Source of the DNA: PALSA-911 sp963743035
GTDB taxonomy: Bacteria > Pseudomonadota > Alphaproteobacteria > Acetobacterales > Acetobacteraceae
DNA length: 64,000 nt
Direction of reading: 5' to 3'
Assembly (NCBI GenBank): GCA_963743035.1
Contig: CAVUOB010000015.1
Coordinates: forward strand, 182,088 to 246,087
A program made the position numbers and the translations under genes. Under the pieces are notes generated by a model. That model saw only the letters and a list, made by a program, of their open reading frames with translations, had not been told where the DNA came from and did not search any database. Positions 1-10,147 of this stretch are shown one piece after another (within the stretch, counting starts at the first letter, position 1; each line of letters begins with the position of its first letter).

Positions 1-2
1 GC

Positions 3-713
3 ACCGAGGCCGATATCGATTTCTACGTGGTGCGGGAGAATACCGAGGGCGAATACTCCTCGGTCGGCGGACGGATGTTCGAGGGCACGGACCGCGAATT
101 CGTCAGCCAGCAATCGGTGTTCACCCGCGTGGGCACCGACCGCATCCTGAAATTCGCCTACGAACTGGCGATGACGCGGCCGAAGAAGCACCTGACCTCG
201 GCCACCAAATCCAACGGCATCATCCACACCATGCCGTACTGGGACGAGCGCTTCGCCGAGATGGGCAGGAACTACCCCGAAATCCGCACCGACCAGTACC
301 ATATCGACATCCTCTGCGCGCATTTCGTGCAGCACCCGGACTGGTTCGACGTGGTGGTCGGCTCCAATTTGTTCGGCGACATCCTCTCCGATCTCGGCCC
401 CGCGGTCGCCGGCTCGATCGGCATCGCCGCCTCCGCCAACATCAACCCCGAAGGCACCTACCCCTCGATGTTCGAGCCGGTGCACGGCTCGGCCCCGGAT
501 ATCGCCGGCAAGCATATCTGCAACCCGATCGGCCAGATCTGGTCGGCGGCGATGATGCTCGATCATCTCGGCGAAACCGCGGCGGGTGCGGCGATCGTCG
601 GCGCGATCGAAACGCTGCTGAAGGAAAGCGGCCCGCGCACCCGCGACATGGGCGGGCAGGCCGGCACCGCGGATGTCGGCCGGGCCCTCGCGGAAATCGT
701 CGCCGCGGGTTGA
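3..713 (+). CDS. Tartrate/D-malate dehydrogenase-type decarboxylating dehydrogenase (5' truncated by window edge)
   Basis: C-terminal part of an NAD-dependent beta-decarboxylating dehydrogenase of the isocitrate/isopropylmalate dehydrogenase family; the N-terminus lies before base 1. Visible family motifs are RENTEGEYSSVGG near the start, the TKSNGI segment, the metal-binding stretch SNLFGDILSDLGPAVAGSIG and EPVHGSAPDIAGK with the downstream NP motif. The segment IIHTMPYWDERF resembles tartrate dehydrogenase/decarboxylase (TtuC) and D-malate dehydrogenase (DmlA) more than LeuB, so oxidation of tartrate or D-malate is the best guess. Substrate specificity cannot be settled from this fragment. 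Confidence 0.8.
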   Translation, partial: TEADIDFYVVRENTEGEYSSVGGRMFEGTDREFVSQQSVFTRVGTDRILKFAYELAMTRPKKHLTSATKSNGIIHTMPYWDERFAEMGRNYPEIRTDQYHIDILCAHFVQHPDWFDVVVGSNLFGDILSDLGPAVAGSIGIAASANINPEGTYPSMFEPVHGSAPDIAGKHICNPIGQIWSAAMMLDHLGETAAGAAIVGAIETLLKESGPRTRDMGGQAGTADVGRALAEIVAAG

Positions 714-749
714 CAGGATAGGGCTTGCGGAGCCTGACGCCCGACCGTA

Positions 750-780
750 TTGTGAACATTCAATTGCGAGTTATTCGCAA
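750..780 (+). promoter_or_regulatory. Fur-like operator overlapping a promoter
   Basis: A 17-bp perfect inverted repeat, TTGCGA-GTTAT-TCGCAA, occupies 764-780, 17 bases before the start codon of the 84-residue gene. It resembles the TTGCGA-N5-TCGCAA form of Fur boxes in many proteobacteria. A plausible promoter overlaps it: TTGTGA at 750-755 and TATTCG at 772-777 with a 16-base spacer, so a bound repressor would cover the -10. The palindrome is seen directly; assignment to Fur is inferred from similarity. Confidence 0.5.
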
Positions 781-797
781 CTGGGAGCAAGATCGCG

Positions 798-1052
798 ATG
801 GGTCAGGTTTCGGGGCGGGACGATTTCAGCCAGATAGCCCGCAACTGCGAGCGTGCGGTGGTCACGGCGTATCGTGACCTCCGCCAGCTCGGCACCGACG
901 ACATGGCCGCCTACACGGCCTGCACCACGCTGTACCGCATCCACCACCCCGAAGCCTCGCTGAACGAGGCGCGCCGACTGGTGGCGGAGTGGATCGACCA
1001 TCACATCACCCGCGAACTGCAGGGCGCCACGCCGGGTTGCGACTGCGGCTAA
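798..1052 (+). CDS. Small conserved-looking protein, 84 aa, unknown function
   Basis: Encodes an 84-residue soluble protein with no signal peptide or membrane segment. It is probably mostly helical (RNCERAVVTAYRDLRQLG, then EARRLVAEWIDHH) and ends in a short Cys-Asp-Cys-Gly tail. The start ATG has GGGAG about eight bases upstream. I do not recognise the family. Immediately upstream is a Fur-like palindrome over a promoter, so an iron-responsive small protein is the most economical inference. The C-terminal cysteines could bind metal, but two cysteines separated by one residue are weak evidence. It is convergent with the transporter operon that follows. Confidence 0.65.
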   Translation: MGQVSGRDDFSQIARNCERAVVTAYRDLRQLGTDDMAAYTACTTLYRIHHPEASLNEARRLVAEWIDHHITRELQGATPGCDCG

Positions 1053-1067
1053 ACCTGGGCAAACCTG

Positions 1068-1865
1068 TCACCGCTGGCGCGCGCGCAGCAATTCCAGCGC
1101 CGCGACCGTCGCCACCGCCAACACGATCAGGATGGTCGAGATCGCGGCGATGGTCGGCTCGATCTGATCGCGCAGCGCGTTGTACATGCGGCGCGGCAGC
1201 GTCGACATCTCGCCGCCGGAAATGAAATACGACACGATGACCTCGTCGAAGGACGAGATGAACGCCAGCAGCGCGCCGGACACCACGGACAGGCGGATCT
1301 GCGGCAGCGTGACCGACCAGAACGCGCGCAGCCACGGCGCGCCCAGGCTGCGCGCCGCGCGTTCCTGCGCCATGTCGTAGCTGCGCAGCCCGGCGCCGAC
1401 GCTCAGCACCACGAAGGGCAGCGCCAGCATCGCATGCGCCAGCACCAGGCCCGGCACCGTGTTGTTCAAGCCGAGCAGCGCATAGAGGTAGAAGATGCCG
1501 ATGGCGGTCAGGATCGCCGGCACCAGCAGCGGCGCGATCACCAGCAGGCGGAACACATTGCCCCAGCGAAACCCGCCCAGATGCAGGCCGTACGCGGCGG
1601 CGACGCCTGCGGGCGTCGCCACCAGCGTCGTCAGCACCGCGATCTTCACGCTCAGCCACGCCGCGTCGCGCCATTCCACCGAGCCGAGGAAGCTCCGGTA
1701 CCAGCGCAGCGAATAGGCGCGGGGCGGGAATTCCAGGAAGGTGGAATTGGAGAACGACACGGGAATGACGATCAGCACCGGCAGCACGAGGAAACCCAGC
1801 ACCAGCGCGCCGAGGGCGAACAGCCAGACGCGGCGGCCGGCGGGGACGTGATCGCTCCCGTTCAA
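1068..1865 (-). CDS. ABC transporter permease, PotC-like
   Basis: Inner-membrane permease of 265 residues, one of two permeases of a spermidine/putrescine-type ABC importer (binding-protein-dependent transport family). It has six predicted membrane helices and the EAA loop around RAARSLGAPWLRAFWSVTLPQI, which docks on the ATPase. Its start overlaps the stop of the preceding permease gene by four bases (ATGA), showing translational coupling. It is the last gene of the operon potD-potA-potB-potC read on the minus strand. PotC type is inferred from gene order and length; the actual substrate is not visible. Confidence 0.87.
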   Translation of the reverse strand: MNGSDHVPAGRRVWLFALGALVLGFLVLPVLIVIPVSFSNSTFLEFPPRAYSLRWYRSFLGSVEWRDAAWLSVKIAVLTTLVATPAGVAAAYGLHLGGFRWGNVFRLLVIAPLLVPAILTAIGIFYLYALLGLNNTVPGLVLAHAMLALPFVVLSVGAGLRSYDMAQERAARSLGAPWLRAFWSVTLPQIRLSVVSGALLAFISSFDEVIVSYFISGGEMSTLPRRMYNALRDQIEPTIAAISTILIVLAVATVAALELLRARQR

Positions 1866-2752
1866 TGCGGGCCGTCCCCGGTCAGCGCGCGCAGCGGCAG
1901 CAATCGGCTGGTCAGCCAGAAGATCCCCATGGTCATCGCGAACAGCACCACGCCCAGCGCGCTGGCCGCCCCCCAGTCGACATAGGTGGTCACGTTCTGC
2001 TGGATCTTCATCGACACGGTGGTGACCCGCCCGCCGCCGAGGAATTGCGGCGTGACGTAGAAGCCCAGGCAGATCACGAACACCATCACCGTTCCCGCCG
2101 TCAGTCCGGGAAAGGTCAGCGGCAGGAAAACCCGCCAGAACGCGCGCGCCGGACTGGCGCCCAGGCTGGCGGCGGCGCGCATCATGTCGCGGTCGAGCGC
2201 GCGCATATTGGCGTAGACCGGCAGCACCAGGAACGGGATCATGATGTGCAGCATGCCGATCGCCGTGCCGGTGAAATTATGCACCAGCGCCAGCGGCTGA
2301 TCGATCAGGCCCCATTTCTCCAGCAGCGTGTTGACGATGCCGCGCCGCTGCAGCAGCACCAGCCAGGCATAGGTGCGCACCAGCAGCGCGGTCCAGAACG
2401 GCACCAGCACCAGCGTCAGGCAGATCGTCGCCGCCCGGCGCGGCAGCAGCGCGATCATGTAGGCCAGCGGGTAGCCCAGCAGCACCGCCAGCAGCGTCAC
2501 CAGCAGGCTGAGTTCCAGCGTCACCTCGAAGGTCGCGAGGTAGGCGGGCTCGATGACCATGCGGGCGTAATTGGCCAGGCTGAGCCCGGTCTCGTCATAG
2601 AAGGACAGCCAGAACAGCCAGCCGGCGGGAAGGAACAGCAGCCCGCCCAGGATCAGGAAGGCCGGGCCGGTCAGGCCCGCCAGGATCCTGCGTTCCCGCC
2701 GGGCATCCTGCTGCAGTTCCGCCACCTGCAATCCGGCTGTCTCCGTCGTCAT
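1862..2752 (-). CDS. ABC transporter permease, PotB-like
   Basis: Inner-membrane permease of 296 residues, partner of the following PotC-like protein. A cytoplasmic N-terminal tail of about 25 residues (with QQDARRERR) precedes the first membrane helix, and the EAA loop is visible at MMRAAASLGASPARAFWRVFLPL. Its start codon overlaps the stop of the upstream ATPase gene, and its stop overlaps the next permease start, so the operon is tightly coupled. The family handles polyamines or related small cationic solutes; specificity here is inferred only. Confidence 0.87.
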   Translation of the reverse strand: MTTETAGLQVAELQQDARRERRILAGLTGPAFLILGGLLFLPAGWLFWLSFYDETGLSLANYARMVIEPAYLATFEVTLELSLLVTLLAVLLGYPLAYMIALLPRRAATICLTLVLVPFWTALLVRTYAWLVLLQRRGIVNTLLEKWGLIDQPLALVHNFTGTAIGMLHIMIPFLVLPVYANMRALDRDMMRAAASLGASPARAFWRVFLPLTFPGLTAGTVMVFVICLGFYVTPQFLGGGRVTTVSMKIQQNVTTYVDWGAASALGVVLFAMTMGIFWLTSRLLPLRALTGDGPH

Positions 2753-3834
2753 GGCGCCGGCACCAGCAGCGTGTCCGCTTGGTCCAGCACTAGGGCGACG
2801 GCTTCCCCGCGCGCGGGCAGGCAGGCGATGCGCGCCGCCCGCGCCGGCTCCTGCAGCGTGACGGCGCCGCCATCGGCCAGGCGCAGATCGATGCGCAGGC
2901 TGTCGCCCTGGTAGACGATGTCATCGACCACCGCGTCGATGCGGTTGCTGCGCTCGATCATGGCGCCCGGCCCGATGATGGCGAGTTTTTCCGGCCGGAT
3001 GACCAGCAGGTACCGCCCGTCCTCGCCGGGCGGGCCGGGGAGGGCGAGCGGCCGGTCCCGCCAGCGCGCCACGCCGCCGGCGACGGTCACCGGCAGGAAC
3101 GTGCTGTCGCCGATGAAATCGGCCACGAAGAAACTCGCCGGCGCCTCGTACAGCCGCCGCGGCGTGTCGATCTGCTGGATGCGCCCGCGGTCGATCACGG
3201 CGATGCGGTCCGACAGCGTCAGCGCCTCGCGCTGATCGTGGGTGACGTAGATCACGGTCATGCCGAGACGCGCATGCAGCCGCCGCAGCTCGATCTGCAT
3301 CTGCTCGCGCAGCTTCTTGTCCAACGCCGACAGCGGCTCGTCCATCAGCAGGATGCCCGGCTCGAACACGATCGCCCGGGCCAGGGCGACGCGCTGGCGC
3401 TGGCCGCCGGAAAGCTGGTCGATCCGCCGGTCCCCGAGTTCGCCAAGCTGCACCAGCTCCAGCGCGTCGCGCACGCGCCGACTTCGCTCCGCCTTCGCCA
3501 TGCCGCGCAGATCGAGCGGGAAGCCGACATTCCCCGCCACATCCATATGCGGGAACAGCGCGTAGCTCTGGAACACCACGCCGAGATTGCGCCGGTGCGG
3601 CGGGGTGCGGATCATTTCCTGCTCGCCGAAGCGCAGGCTGCCGGCATCCGGCCGGGTGAAGCCGGCCAGGATCATCAGCAGCGTTGTCTTGCCCGAGCCC
3701 GACGGCCCGAGCAGGGTCAGGAACTCGCCGCTGACGATATCAAGGTCGATCGCCTCCAGCGCCGCCGCGCGGCCATAGCGCTTGGTCAGGCCGCGTACGG
3801 TAATGGGCAGCGCGGTGCGTGGCGCGCCGGCCAT
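2749..3834 (-). CDS. ABC transporter ATP-binding protein, PotA-like
   Basis: Cytoplasmic ATPase of 361 residues that powers the polyamine-type importer. Walker A GPSGSGKTT is at about residues 43-51, the signature LSGGQRQRVALARA near 143, and Walker B ILLMDEPLSALD follows. The C-terminal 120 residues form the regulatory TOBE/OB region typical of PotA, CysA and MalK. It starts two bases after the stop of the binding-protein gene and overlaps the first permease by four bases. Length and layout match PotA. Confidence 0.92.
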   Translation of the reverse strand: MAGAPRTALPITVRGLTKRYGRAAALEAIDLDIVSGEFLTLLGPSGSGKTTLLMILAGFTRPDAGSLRFGEQEMIRTPPHRRNLGVVFQSYALFPHMDVAGNVGFPLDLRGMAKAERSRRVRDALELVQLGELGDRRIDQLSGGQRQRVALARAIVFEPGILLMDEPLSALDKKLREQMQIELRRLHARLGMTVIYVTHDQREALTLSDRIAVIDRGRIQQIDTPRRLYEAPASFFVADFIGDSTFLPVTVAGGVARWRDRPLALPGPPGEDGRYLLVIRPEKLAIIGPGAMIERSNRIDAVVDDIVYQGDSLRIDLRLADGGAVTLQEPARAARIACLPARGEAVALVLDQADTLLVPAP

Positions 3835-3836
3835 GC

Positions 3837-4868
3837 TCAGCGCTGCAGGAACGCGTCCATCGTCTCGGTCAGCTTGGCCAGGTTGTCGGTCCAGTAATCG
3901 AAGCTGATCACCGTCTGGCGCGCGGCGTTCCTGGGGGAGGAGTTGATGCGCTCCGCCTCCTCCGGCGTGATCTTGCCGGTCTCGAACGCCGTCGAATTGA
4001 TCGGACCGTAATCGATGTATTTGGGGATGTCCGCCTGCAGCTCGGGCGATACCATCAGCGCGATCACCTTCTGCGCCAGCTCGGCGTTCTTGGCGCCTTT
4101 CGGGATCACCAGGCAGTCGGCGTTCAGTATGCCCTGGTTATAGGTGGTGGCGGCCTTGGCGCCGTCCTTGATCGCCGCCCCCGCGCGGCCGTTCCAGATC
4201 GCCACGATATCGGCCTCGCCATCCTTCAGCAGCTGCGCCGACTGCGCCCCCGAGGCCCACCAGGCGACCACGTTCGGCTTGATCTTCTCCAGGCTCTTCA
4301 TCGCCCGGTCGACATCCAGCGGATACAGCTTGTCCGGCGCCACGCCATCGGCCATCAGCGCGATCTCCATCGTTTCGCTGGCCCCGCGCGAGAAGGACCG
4401 CGTGCCCGGGAATTTCTTCACGTCCCAGACATCGGCCCAGCTTTGCGGCCCGTTGGCGCCGAATTTCTCGGTGTTCCAGGCGATGACGGTGGAATAATAG
4501 ATCACCCCGATCCAATCCTTGTGGACCATCTTCGGGCTGATGCCGTCGGTCTTGATCACGGAATAATCGAGCGGCTCGAACAATCCTTCCACGGTGCCGC
4601 GCGCGCAACTCGCCCCGCCGAGATCGGCGACATCCCATTTGACCGCGTTGGCGCGCACCTGCGCGCGCACATCGGCCAGCCCGGTCAGCGTGTCTTCCTT
4701 GATGACGATGTTGAGTTGCTTCTGGATCGGGTCCAGCAGCGCCTTGCGCTGCGCCGCCTGATAGGCGCCGCCGAAGGAGGCGAAGGTAATGACCTGTTGG
4801 GCGGAGGCGGAGGCAGCGCACGTGAACAGCCCGGCGGCGGCGAGGCATAGGCGGAGCGCTTGACGCAT
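3837..4868 (-). CDS. Periplasmic binding protein of a polyamine-type ABC importer, PotD-like
   Basis: Extracytoplasmic solute-binding protein of 343 residues. The N-terminus has a Sec signal peptide with cleavage expected after ASASAQ (about residue 23). The body carries family segments such as ITFASFGGAYQAAQRKALLD, TWADVWD-like SWADVWDVKKFPG and IPKGAKN, which are typical of PotD/PotF-like proteins. It is the promoter-proximal gene of the four-gene transporter. The divergently transcribed FAD oxidase starts about 145 bases away and is of the gamma-glutamylputrescine oxidase type, which supports a polyamine or related amine as cargo. Confidence 0.88.
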   Translation of the reverse strand: MRQALRLCLAAAGLFTCAASASAQQVITFASFGGAYQAAQRKALLDPIQKQLNIVIKEDTLTGLADVRAQVRANAVKWDVADLGGASCARGTVEGLFEPLDYSVIKTDGISPKMVHKDWIGVIYYSTVIAWNTEKFGANGPQSWADVWDVKKFPGTRSFSRGASETMEIALMADGVAPDKLYPLDVDRAMKSLEKIKPNVVAWWASGAQSAQLLKDGEADIVAIWNGRAGAAIKDGAKAATTYNQGILNADCLVIPKGAKNAELAQKVIALMVSPELQADIPKYIDYGPINSTAFETGKITPEEAERINSSPRNAARQTVISFDYWTDNLAKLTETMDAFLQR

Positions 4869-5012
4869 CGTTTTTCCCTTTTGACCCCTGCAGCATGACA
4901 GTATCGCCTAAGGAATCATGTCTCGGCTAGAACAAAATTGCGCCGTCCGTGAGTTAGGGGCTAGGCTTTCGCCACCGGACCAACAGGTTTTTCCGACGCA
5001 GCGAGATCGACC

Positions 5013-6288
5013 GTGCACGCAAGATTGCCGCTTCCGCCCAGCCTGTATGCCGACACCGCGCGCCCGCCGATCGACACGCCGCCGCTGGATGGCGACCGGA
5101 GCGTATCGGTCGCGGTCATCGGCGGCGGCTTCACCGGCCTGTCCACCGCGCTGCATCTGGCCGAGCAGGGCGTCGACGTGACGGTGCTGGAAGCGCAGGA
5201 GCCGGGCTGGGGCGCCTCGGGGCGCAATGGCGGGCAGGTCAATCCCGGCCTGAAGCACGATCCCGATCAGGTCGAGGCGGATTTCGGTCCGGAACTCGGC
5301 CGGCGCATGGTGGCGATGTCCTGGGGCGCGCCGGATGTCGTGTTCAACCTGATCGCCCGCCACCAGATCACCTGCGAGGCGTCGCAGACCGGCACGCTGC
5401 GGGCCGCCTACAACCAGGCCAGCGCCACGGAAGTGCGCGCCAGCTTCGAGCAGGGCGCGCGGCGCGGCATGCCGGTGCAGTTGCTGGACGCGCCCGCGCT
5501 GCGCGCCGGCACCGGGGCGGAGCGCTATGTGGCCGCGCTGCTCGATCCCCGCGGCGGGCATCTGAACCCGCTCGGCTATGCGCGCGGCCTGGCGCAGGCG
5601 GCGGCGCAGGCAGGCGCGCGGGTGCATGGCAGTTCCCCGGCGCTGTCGGTGTCGCGCCGCAACGGCGGCTGGGCGGTGAAGACCCCCACCGGCACGCTGC
5701 AGGCGGAAAAACTGGTGCTGGCCACCAACGGCTATACGGACGGGTTATGGCACGGCCTGCGCCGGACGCTGGTGCCGGTTTATAGCGGCATCGTCGCCAC
5801 CGAACCCTTGCCCGAAGATGTCGCGCGCTCGGTGATGCCGATGGGTTCGTCGGTCTACGAAATCGGCAAGGTGACCGTGTATTACCGGCTGGACCGCGGC
5901 AACCGGCTGCTGATGGGCGGGCGCTGCCGGCAGAGCGATGCCAGCGATCCCGGCCAGATGGCGTTCCTGGTGCGCTATGCCCAGCGCCTGTGGCCGCAAT
6001 TGCGCCCCTTCCGGTGGACGCATGGCTGGAACGGCCAGCTCGCGGTCACCACCGACCATTATCCGCATATCCACGAGCCGGCCGAGGGTGTCCTGGTCTG
6101 TCTCGGCTATAACGGCCGCGGCGTGGCGATGTCGAGCGCGATGGGACCGCAGCTGGCCAGGCGGGTGCTGGGCGGCCAGGCGGCCGATATCGACATGCCG
6201 ATCACCGACCTGAAGGAGATCCCGTTCCACGGCCTGTGGAAGACCGCCGTGGCGGCGCGGATCGCCTATGGCCGCATCCGCGACTATC

Positions 6289-6299
<11 letters not shown>
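5013..6299 (+). CDS. FAD-dependent amine oxidoreductase, PuuB/DadA-like
   Basis: Flavoprotein of 428 residues of the DAO family. The dinucleotide-binding motif VAVIGGGFTGLSTALHLAEQG is near residues 28-48, followed by the GWGASGRNGGQ segment typical of gamma-glutamylputrescine oxidase (PuuB)-type enzymes. The C-terminal FAD-contact motif CLGYNGRGVAMSSAMG is present. The start used is GTG at 5013. It is divergent from a polyamine-type importer, so oxidation of an imported amine is a reasonable inference. The 3' end overlaps the convergent flavoprotein gene by 11 bases, with both ORFs intact. Confidence 0.85.
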
Positions 6300-7326
<1,027 letters not shown>

Positions 7327-7585
7327 CCCCGATATGTAGGGGATGGCGGCGCCTGCGCAAAGGGAGCGGCGGGGCCAAGGGGGCAAAGGCTTAGCTTTTC
7401 GTCATCTTGCGGATTCCGTTTGCAATCGTTCCATCCGCCGGTACAGGCTCGCCGACGCGCCAGCGAACCGCCGCCGATGACGGCGGACGCGGGCGTTCGG
7501 CGATGGTTGCGAATCGACAACACGAAAAAACGGCACCGCCGAACCGGAACGGGGCGAAATCGCCCGGCTATACAGGGAGGAATGG

Positions 7586-8902
7586 ATGGACGAGGCCCTC
7601 GAAAAATCGGCCATGCGCAAGATCTACATGCGCCTGCTGCCGTTTGCGGTACTGAGCTATTTCCTGGCCTATATCGACCGGATCAATGTCAGCTTCGCCG
7701 GGCTGACGATGCGCGGCGACCTGGACATGACCGCCACCGCATTCGGTTTCGCCACCGGCACGTTCTACTGGGGCTACTTCATCTTCGAGGTGCCCAGCAA
7801 CGTTGTCATGGAAAAGGTGGGCGCGCGGCTGTGGATCGCGCGCATCATGATCACCTGGGGCATCCTGGCCGGCATCACCGCCATGGTCACGGGACCGACC
7901 AGCTACGGCATCGTCCGCTTCCTGCTCGGCGCCGCCGAGGCCGGGTTCTTCCCGGGCATCGTGCTGTATTTCACCTACTGGTTCCCGTCCTACCACCATG
8001 CCCGCATCGTCTCGGGCTTCCTGATCGGCCTGCCGATCGCGGTGGCGCTGGGCGCGCCGGTCTCCACCGCGCTGCTGAGCCTGGACGGGATGTTCGGCCT
8101 GAAGGGCTGGCAGATCATGTATATCGCCGAGGCGATCCCGACCGTGATCATCGGCGTCGCCACGCTGTTCGTGCTGACCGACCGGCCGGAACAGGCGAAG
8201 TTCCTCACGCAGGAGGAACGGATCTGGCTCGCCGCGCGGCTGCTGGCCGAACGCCGCGCCAAGGAAGCGGTCAAGACCTTCAGCATCTGGCAGGCGATGT
8301 TCGACCCGAAGGTGCTGCTGCTGTCGCTGAACTATCTCGGCATCGTCACCGCCAGCCTGGGCATGCTGATCTTCATTCCGCAGATCATCAAATCGCTGGG
8401 CAGCTTCAGCAACATGACGGTCGGCTGGCTGACCATGATCCCCTATATCGCCGGCGGCATCTCCCTGGTGGTCTGGGGCCGGATATCGGACCGGATGAAC
8501 GAACGGCGCTGGAACCTGCTCGGCGCCTGCGTGGTCTCCACGATCGGCCTGGTCATCGCCGGGCTGGCGATGGGCAGCTGGTGGGCGCTGGTCGGCATGT
8601 CGATTGCGGCGGTGGGCTTCTACGGCTCCAAGGGCCCGTTCTGGGCCATGCCGCCGATGTTCCTGACCGGCACCGGGGCGGCGGCGGCGATCGCCTGGAT
8701 CAACTCCATCGGCAATCTCGGCGGCTTCTTCGGGCCCTGGTATGTCGGGGTGATGAAGGACGCGACCGGCAGCTACGCCGGCGGCCTGTTCGGCCTGGCG
8801 CTGCTCAGCCTGGTGGCCTCGCTGGTCTGCGCCTTCTTCCTGCACATCCCCGACCATGCCGCCTCGGTGCGCCCGCTGGTGCCGAGCCCGCAGGCCCGGT
8901 AG
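7586..8902 (+). CDS. MFS transporter, anion:cation symporter (ACS) type
   Basis: Twelve-helix inner-membrane transporter of 438 residues. The N-terminal region YIDRINVSFAGLTM and the loop RFLLGAAEAGFFPGIVLYFTYWFP are diagnostic of the anion:cation symporter family, which includes TtuB, phthalate and glucarate permeases. A strong AGGGAGGA-like Shine-Dalgarno precedes the ATG. It is followed by a zinc-type dehydrogenase and a lactonase-like gene in the same direction, suggesting uptake and oxidation of a sugar or sugar acid. The 259 bases upstream (7327-7585), shared with the divergent flavoprotein gene, hold no gene I can support. Confidence 0.88.
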   Translation: MDEALEKSAMRKIYMRLLPFAVLSYFLAYIDRINVSFAGLTMRGDLDMTATAFGFATGTFYWGYFIFEVPSNVVMEKVGARLWIARIMITWGILAGITAMVTGPTSYGIVRFLLGAAEAGFFPGIVLYFTYWFPSYHHARIVSGFLIGLPIAVALGAPVSTALLSLDGMFGLKGWQIMYIAEAIPTVIIGVATLFVLTDRPEQAKFLTQEERIWLAARLLAERRAKEAVKTFSIWQAMFDPKVLLLSLNYLGIVTASLGMLIFIPQIIKSLGSFSNMTVGWLTMIPYIAGGISLVVWGRISDRMNERRWNLLGACVVSTIGLVIAGLAMGSWWALVGMSIAAVGFYGSKGPFWAMPPMFLTGTGAAAAIAWINSIGNLGGFFGPWYVGVMKDATGSYAGGLFGLALLSLVASLVCAFFLHIPDHAASVRPLVPSPQAR

Positions 8903-8962
8903 GGCAGGCGGGCTGGTCAACGCATCGGGGTCGGTTAGGATCGTGCCCGCCCAGCAAGGGCA

Positions 8963-8988
8963 CGAGCCAAACAGGCGAGCCAAACCAG
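8963..8988. repeat. 13-bp tandem duplication between the MFS and dehydrogenase genes
   Basis: Two adjacent copies of CGAGCCAAAC(A/C)(G/A)G occupy 8963-8975 and 8976-8988, ahead of the Shine-Dalgarno of the dehydrogenase gene. It is one of a set of similar short duplications at gene boundaries in this window. Confidence 0.7.
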
Positions 8989-9003
8989 CCGGGGGGAAAA
9001 GCC

Positions 9004-10086
9004 ATGCGTGCCGCCATCTACCGACAGGGCGAGATCGTCGTCGGCGACGTCGCCGATCCCAGGCCCGCCGAGGGCCAGGTGCTGGTGAAGACGCTGTGCT
9101 GCGGCATCTGCGGCTCGGACCTGCACGCCGCCAAACACATCCAGCAATTTGCCGATCTCGCCCGGCGCACCGGCGGGCGCTGGGGGCTGGACCCGAAGCG
9201 GGACGTGGTGTTCGGCCATGAGTTCTGCTGCGAGGTGGTGGAGCACGGCCCGGGCACGCCCAAGCGCCTCAGGCCCGGGGCGCTGGTCGTCTCCATGCCG
9301 ATGACGCTGGCCGGCAACACCGTGCAGGGCATCGGCTATTCCAACGACATCGCCGGCGGCTTCGCCCAGTACATGCCGCTGGCCGACCGGCTGCTGCTGG
9401 AGGTGCCGAACGGCCTGCCCGCCGCGCAGGCCGCGCTGACCGAGCCGATCGCGGTCGGCTGGCACGCCGTGCAGCACGCCCGCCTGGCCGCCGAGGACGT
9501 GCCGCTGGTGATCGGCTGCGGCCCGGTGGGCCTGGCGGTGATCGCGAGCCTGAAGGTGAAGCGGGTGCATCCCATCATCGCCGCCGATTTCTCACCCGCG
9601 CGGCGCGCGCTGGCGCTGCGGATGGGCGCGGACATCGTGGTCGATCCGGCCGAGGCGTCGCCGTACAAAACCTGGCAGGACGCGGCGACACCCGCCGGCC
9701 ACGACCCCAGCCGCTTCGCGCAACTGTTCGGCGTCGGGCCGAAGATGCGCCCCGGCGTGATCTTCGAATGCGTCGGCGTGCCCGGCATGATCCAGAACGT
9801 GCTGGAAGGTGCGCCCGCCGGTGCGCGCGTCGTCGTGGTCGGCGTCTGCATGGAGACGGATCGGTTCGAGCCGTTCTTCGGCATCGTCAAGCAGCTCAAC
9901 GTGCAGTTCGTGCTGGCCTACACGGCGGAGGAATTCGCCGCCAGCCTGCACCACATCGCCGAGGGCCGCATCGACGTGACGCCGCTGATCACCGGCCAGG
10001 TCGGGCTCGCCGGGGTGCAGGGCGCGTTCGACGACCTGGCCAACCCCGAACGCCACGCCAAGATCCTGGTCGATCCCTGGAAATGA
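9004..10086 (+). CDS. Zinc-binding alcohol dehydrogenase family protein
   Basis: Medium-chain dehydrogenase/reductase of 360 residues. The catalytic-zinc region CCGICGSDLHAAKH is near residue 35, FGHEFCCEVVEHGPG follows, and the nucleotide-binding turn reads IGCGPVGLAVIASLK near residue 170. The four structural-zinc cysteines seen in many relatives are not evident in the 90-130 region, so a single catalytic zinc is likely. The start ATG follows a GGGGGGAAAAG ribosome site. An open frame in this phase runs much further upstream, but it is antisense or out of frame to real genes and is ignored. Lies between a sugar-acid-type transporter and a lactonase-like protein. Confidence 0.86.
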   Translation: MRAAIYRQGEIVVGDVADPRPAEGQVLVKTLCCGICGSDLHAAKHIQQFADLARRTGGRWGLDPKRDVVFGHEFCCEVVEHGPGTPKRLRPGALVVSMPMTLAGNTVQGIGYSNDIAGGFAQYMPLADRLLLEVPNGLPAAQAALTEPIAVGWHAVQHARLAAEDVPLVIGCGPVGLAVIASLKVKRVHPIIAADFSPARRALALRMGADIVVDPAEASPYKTWQDAATPAGHDPSRFAQLFGVGPKMRPGVIFECVGVPGMIQNVLEGAPAGARVVVVGVCMETDRFEPFFGIVKQLNVQFVLAYTAEEFAASLHHIAEGRIDVTPLITGQVGLAGVQGAFDDLANPERHAKILVDPWK

Positions 10087-10139
10087 CAGAGGGGAGCTGA
10101 CAGAGGGGAGCTGCCAGAGAGGAGCTGACAGAGGGGGGC
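10084..10139. repeat. 14-bp tandem repeat, four copies, starting at a stop codon
   Basis: Four back-to-back 14-bp units (consensus TGACAGAGGGGAGC) begin exactly with the TGA stop of the dehydrogenase gene and end eight bases before the next start codon. Copies 1 and 2 are identical; copy 3 differs at two bases and copy 4 at one. Each unit carries a purine-rich GAGGGG or GAGAGG core, so the array also supplies the ribosome-binding site of the downstream lactonase-like gene. Confidence 0.9.
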
Positions 10140-10147
10140 TGAACGAC

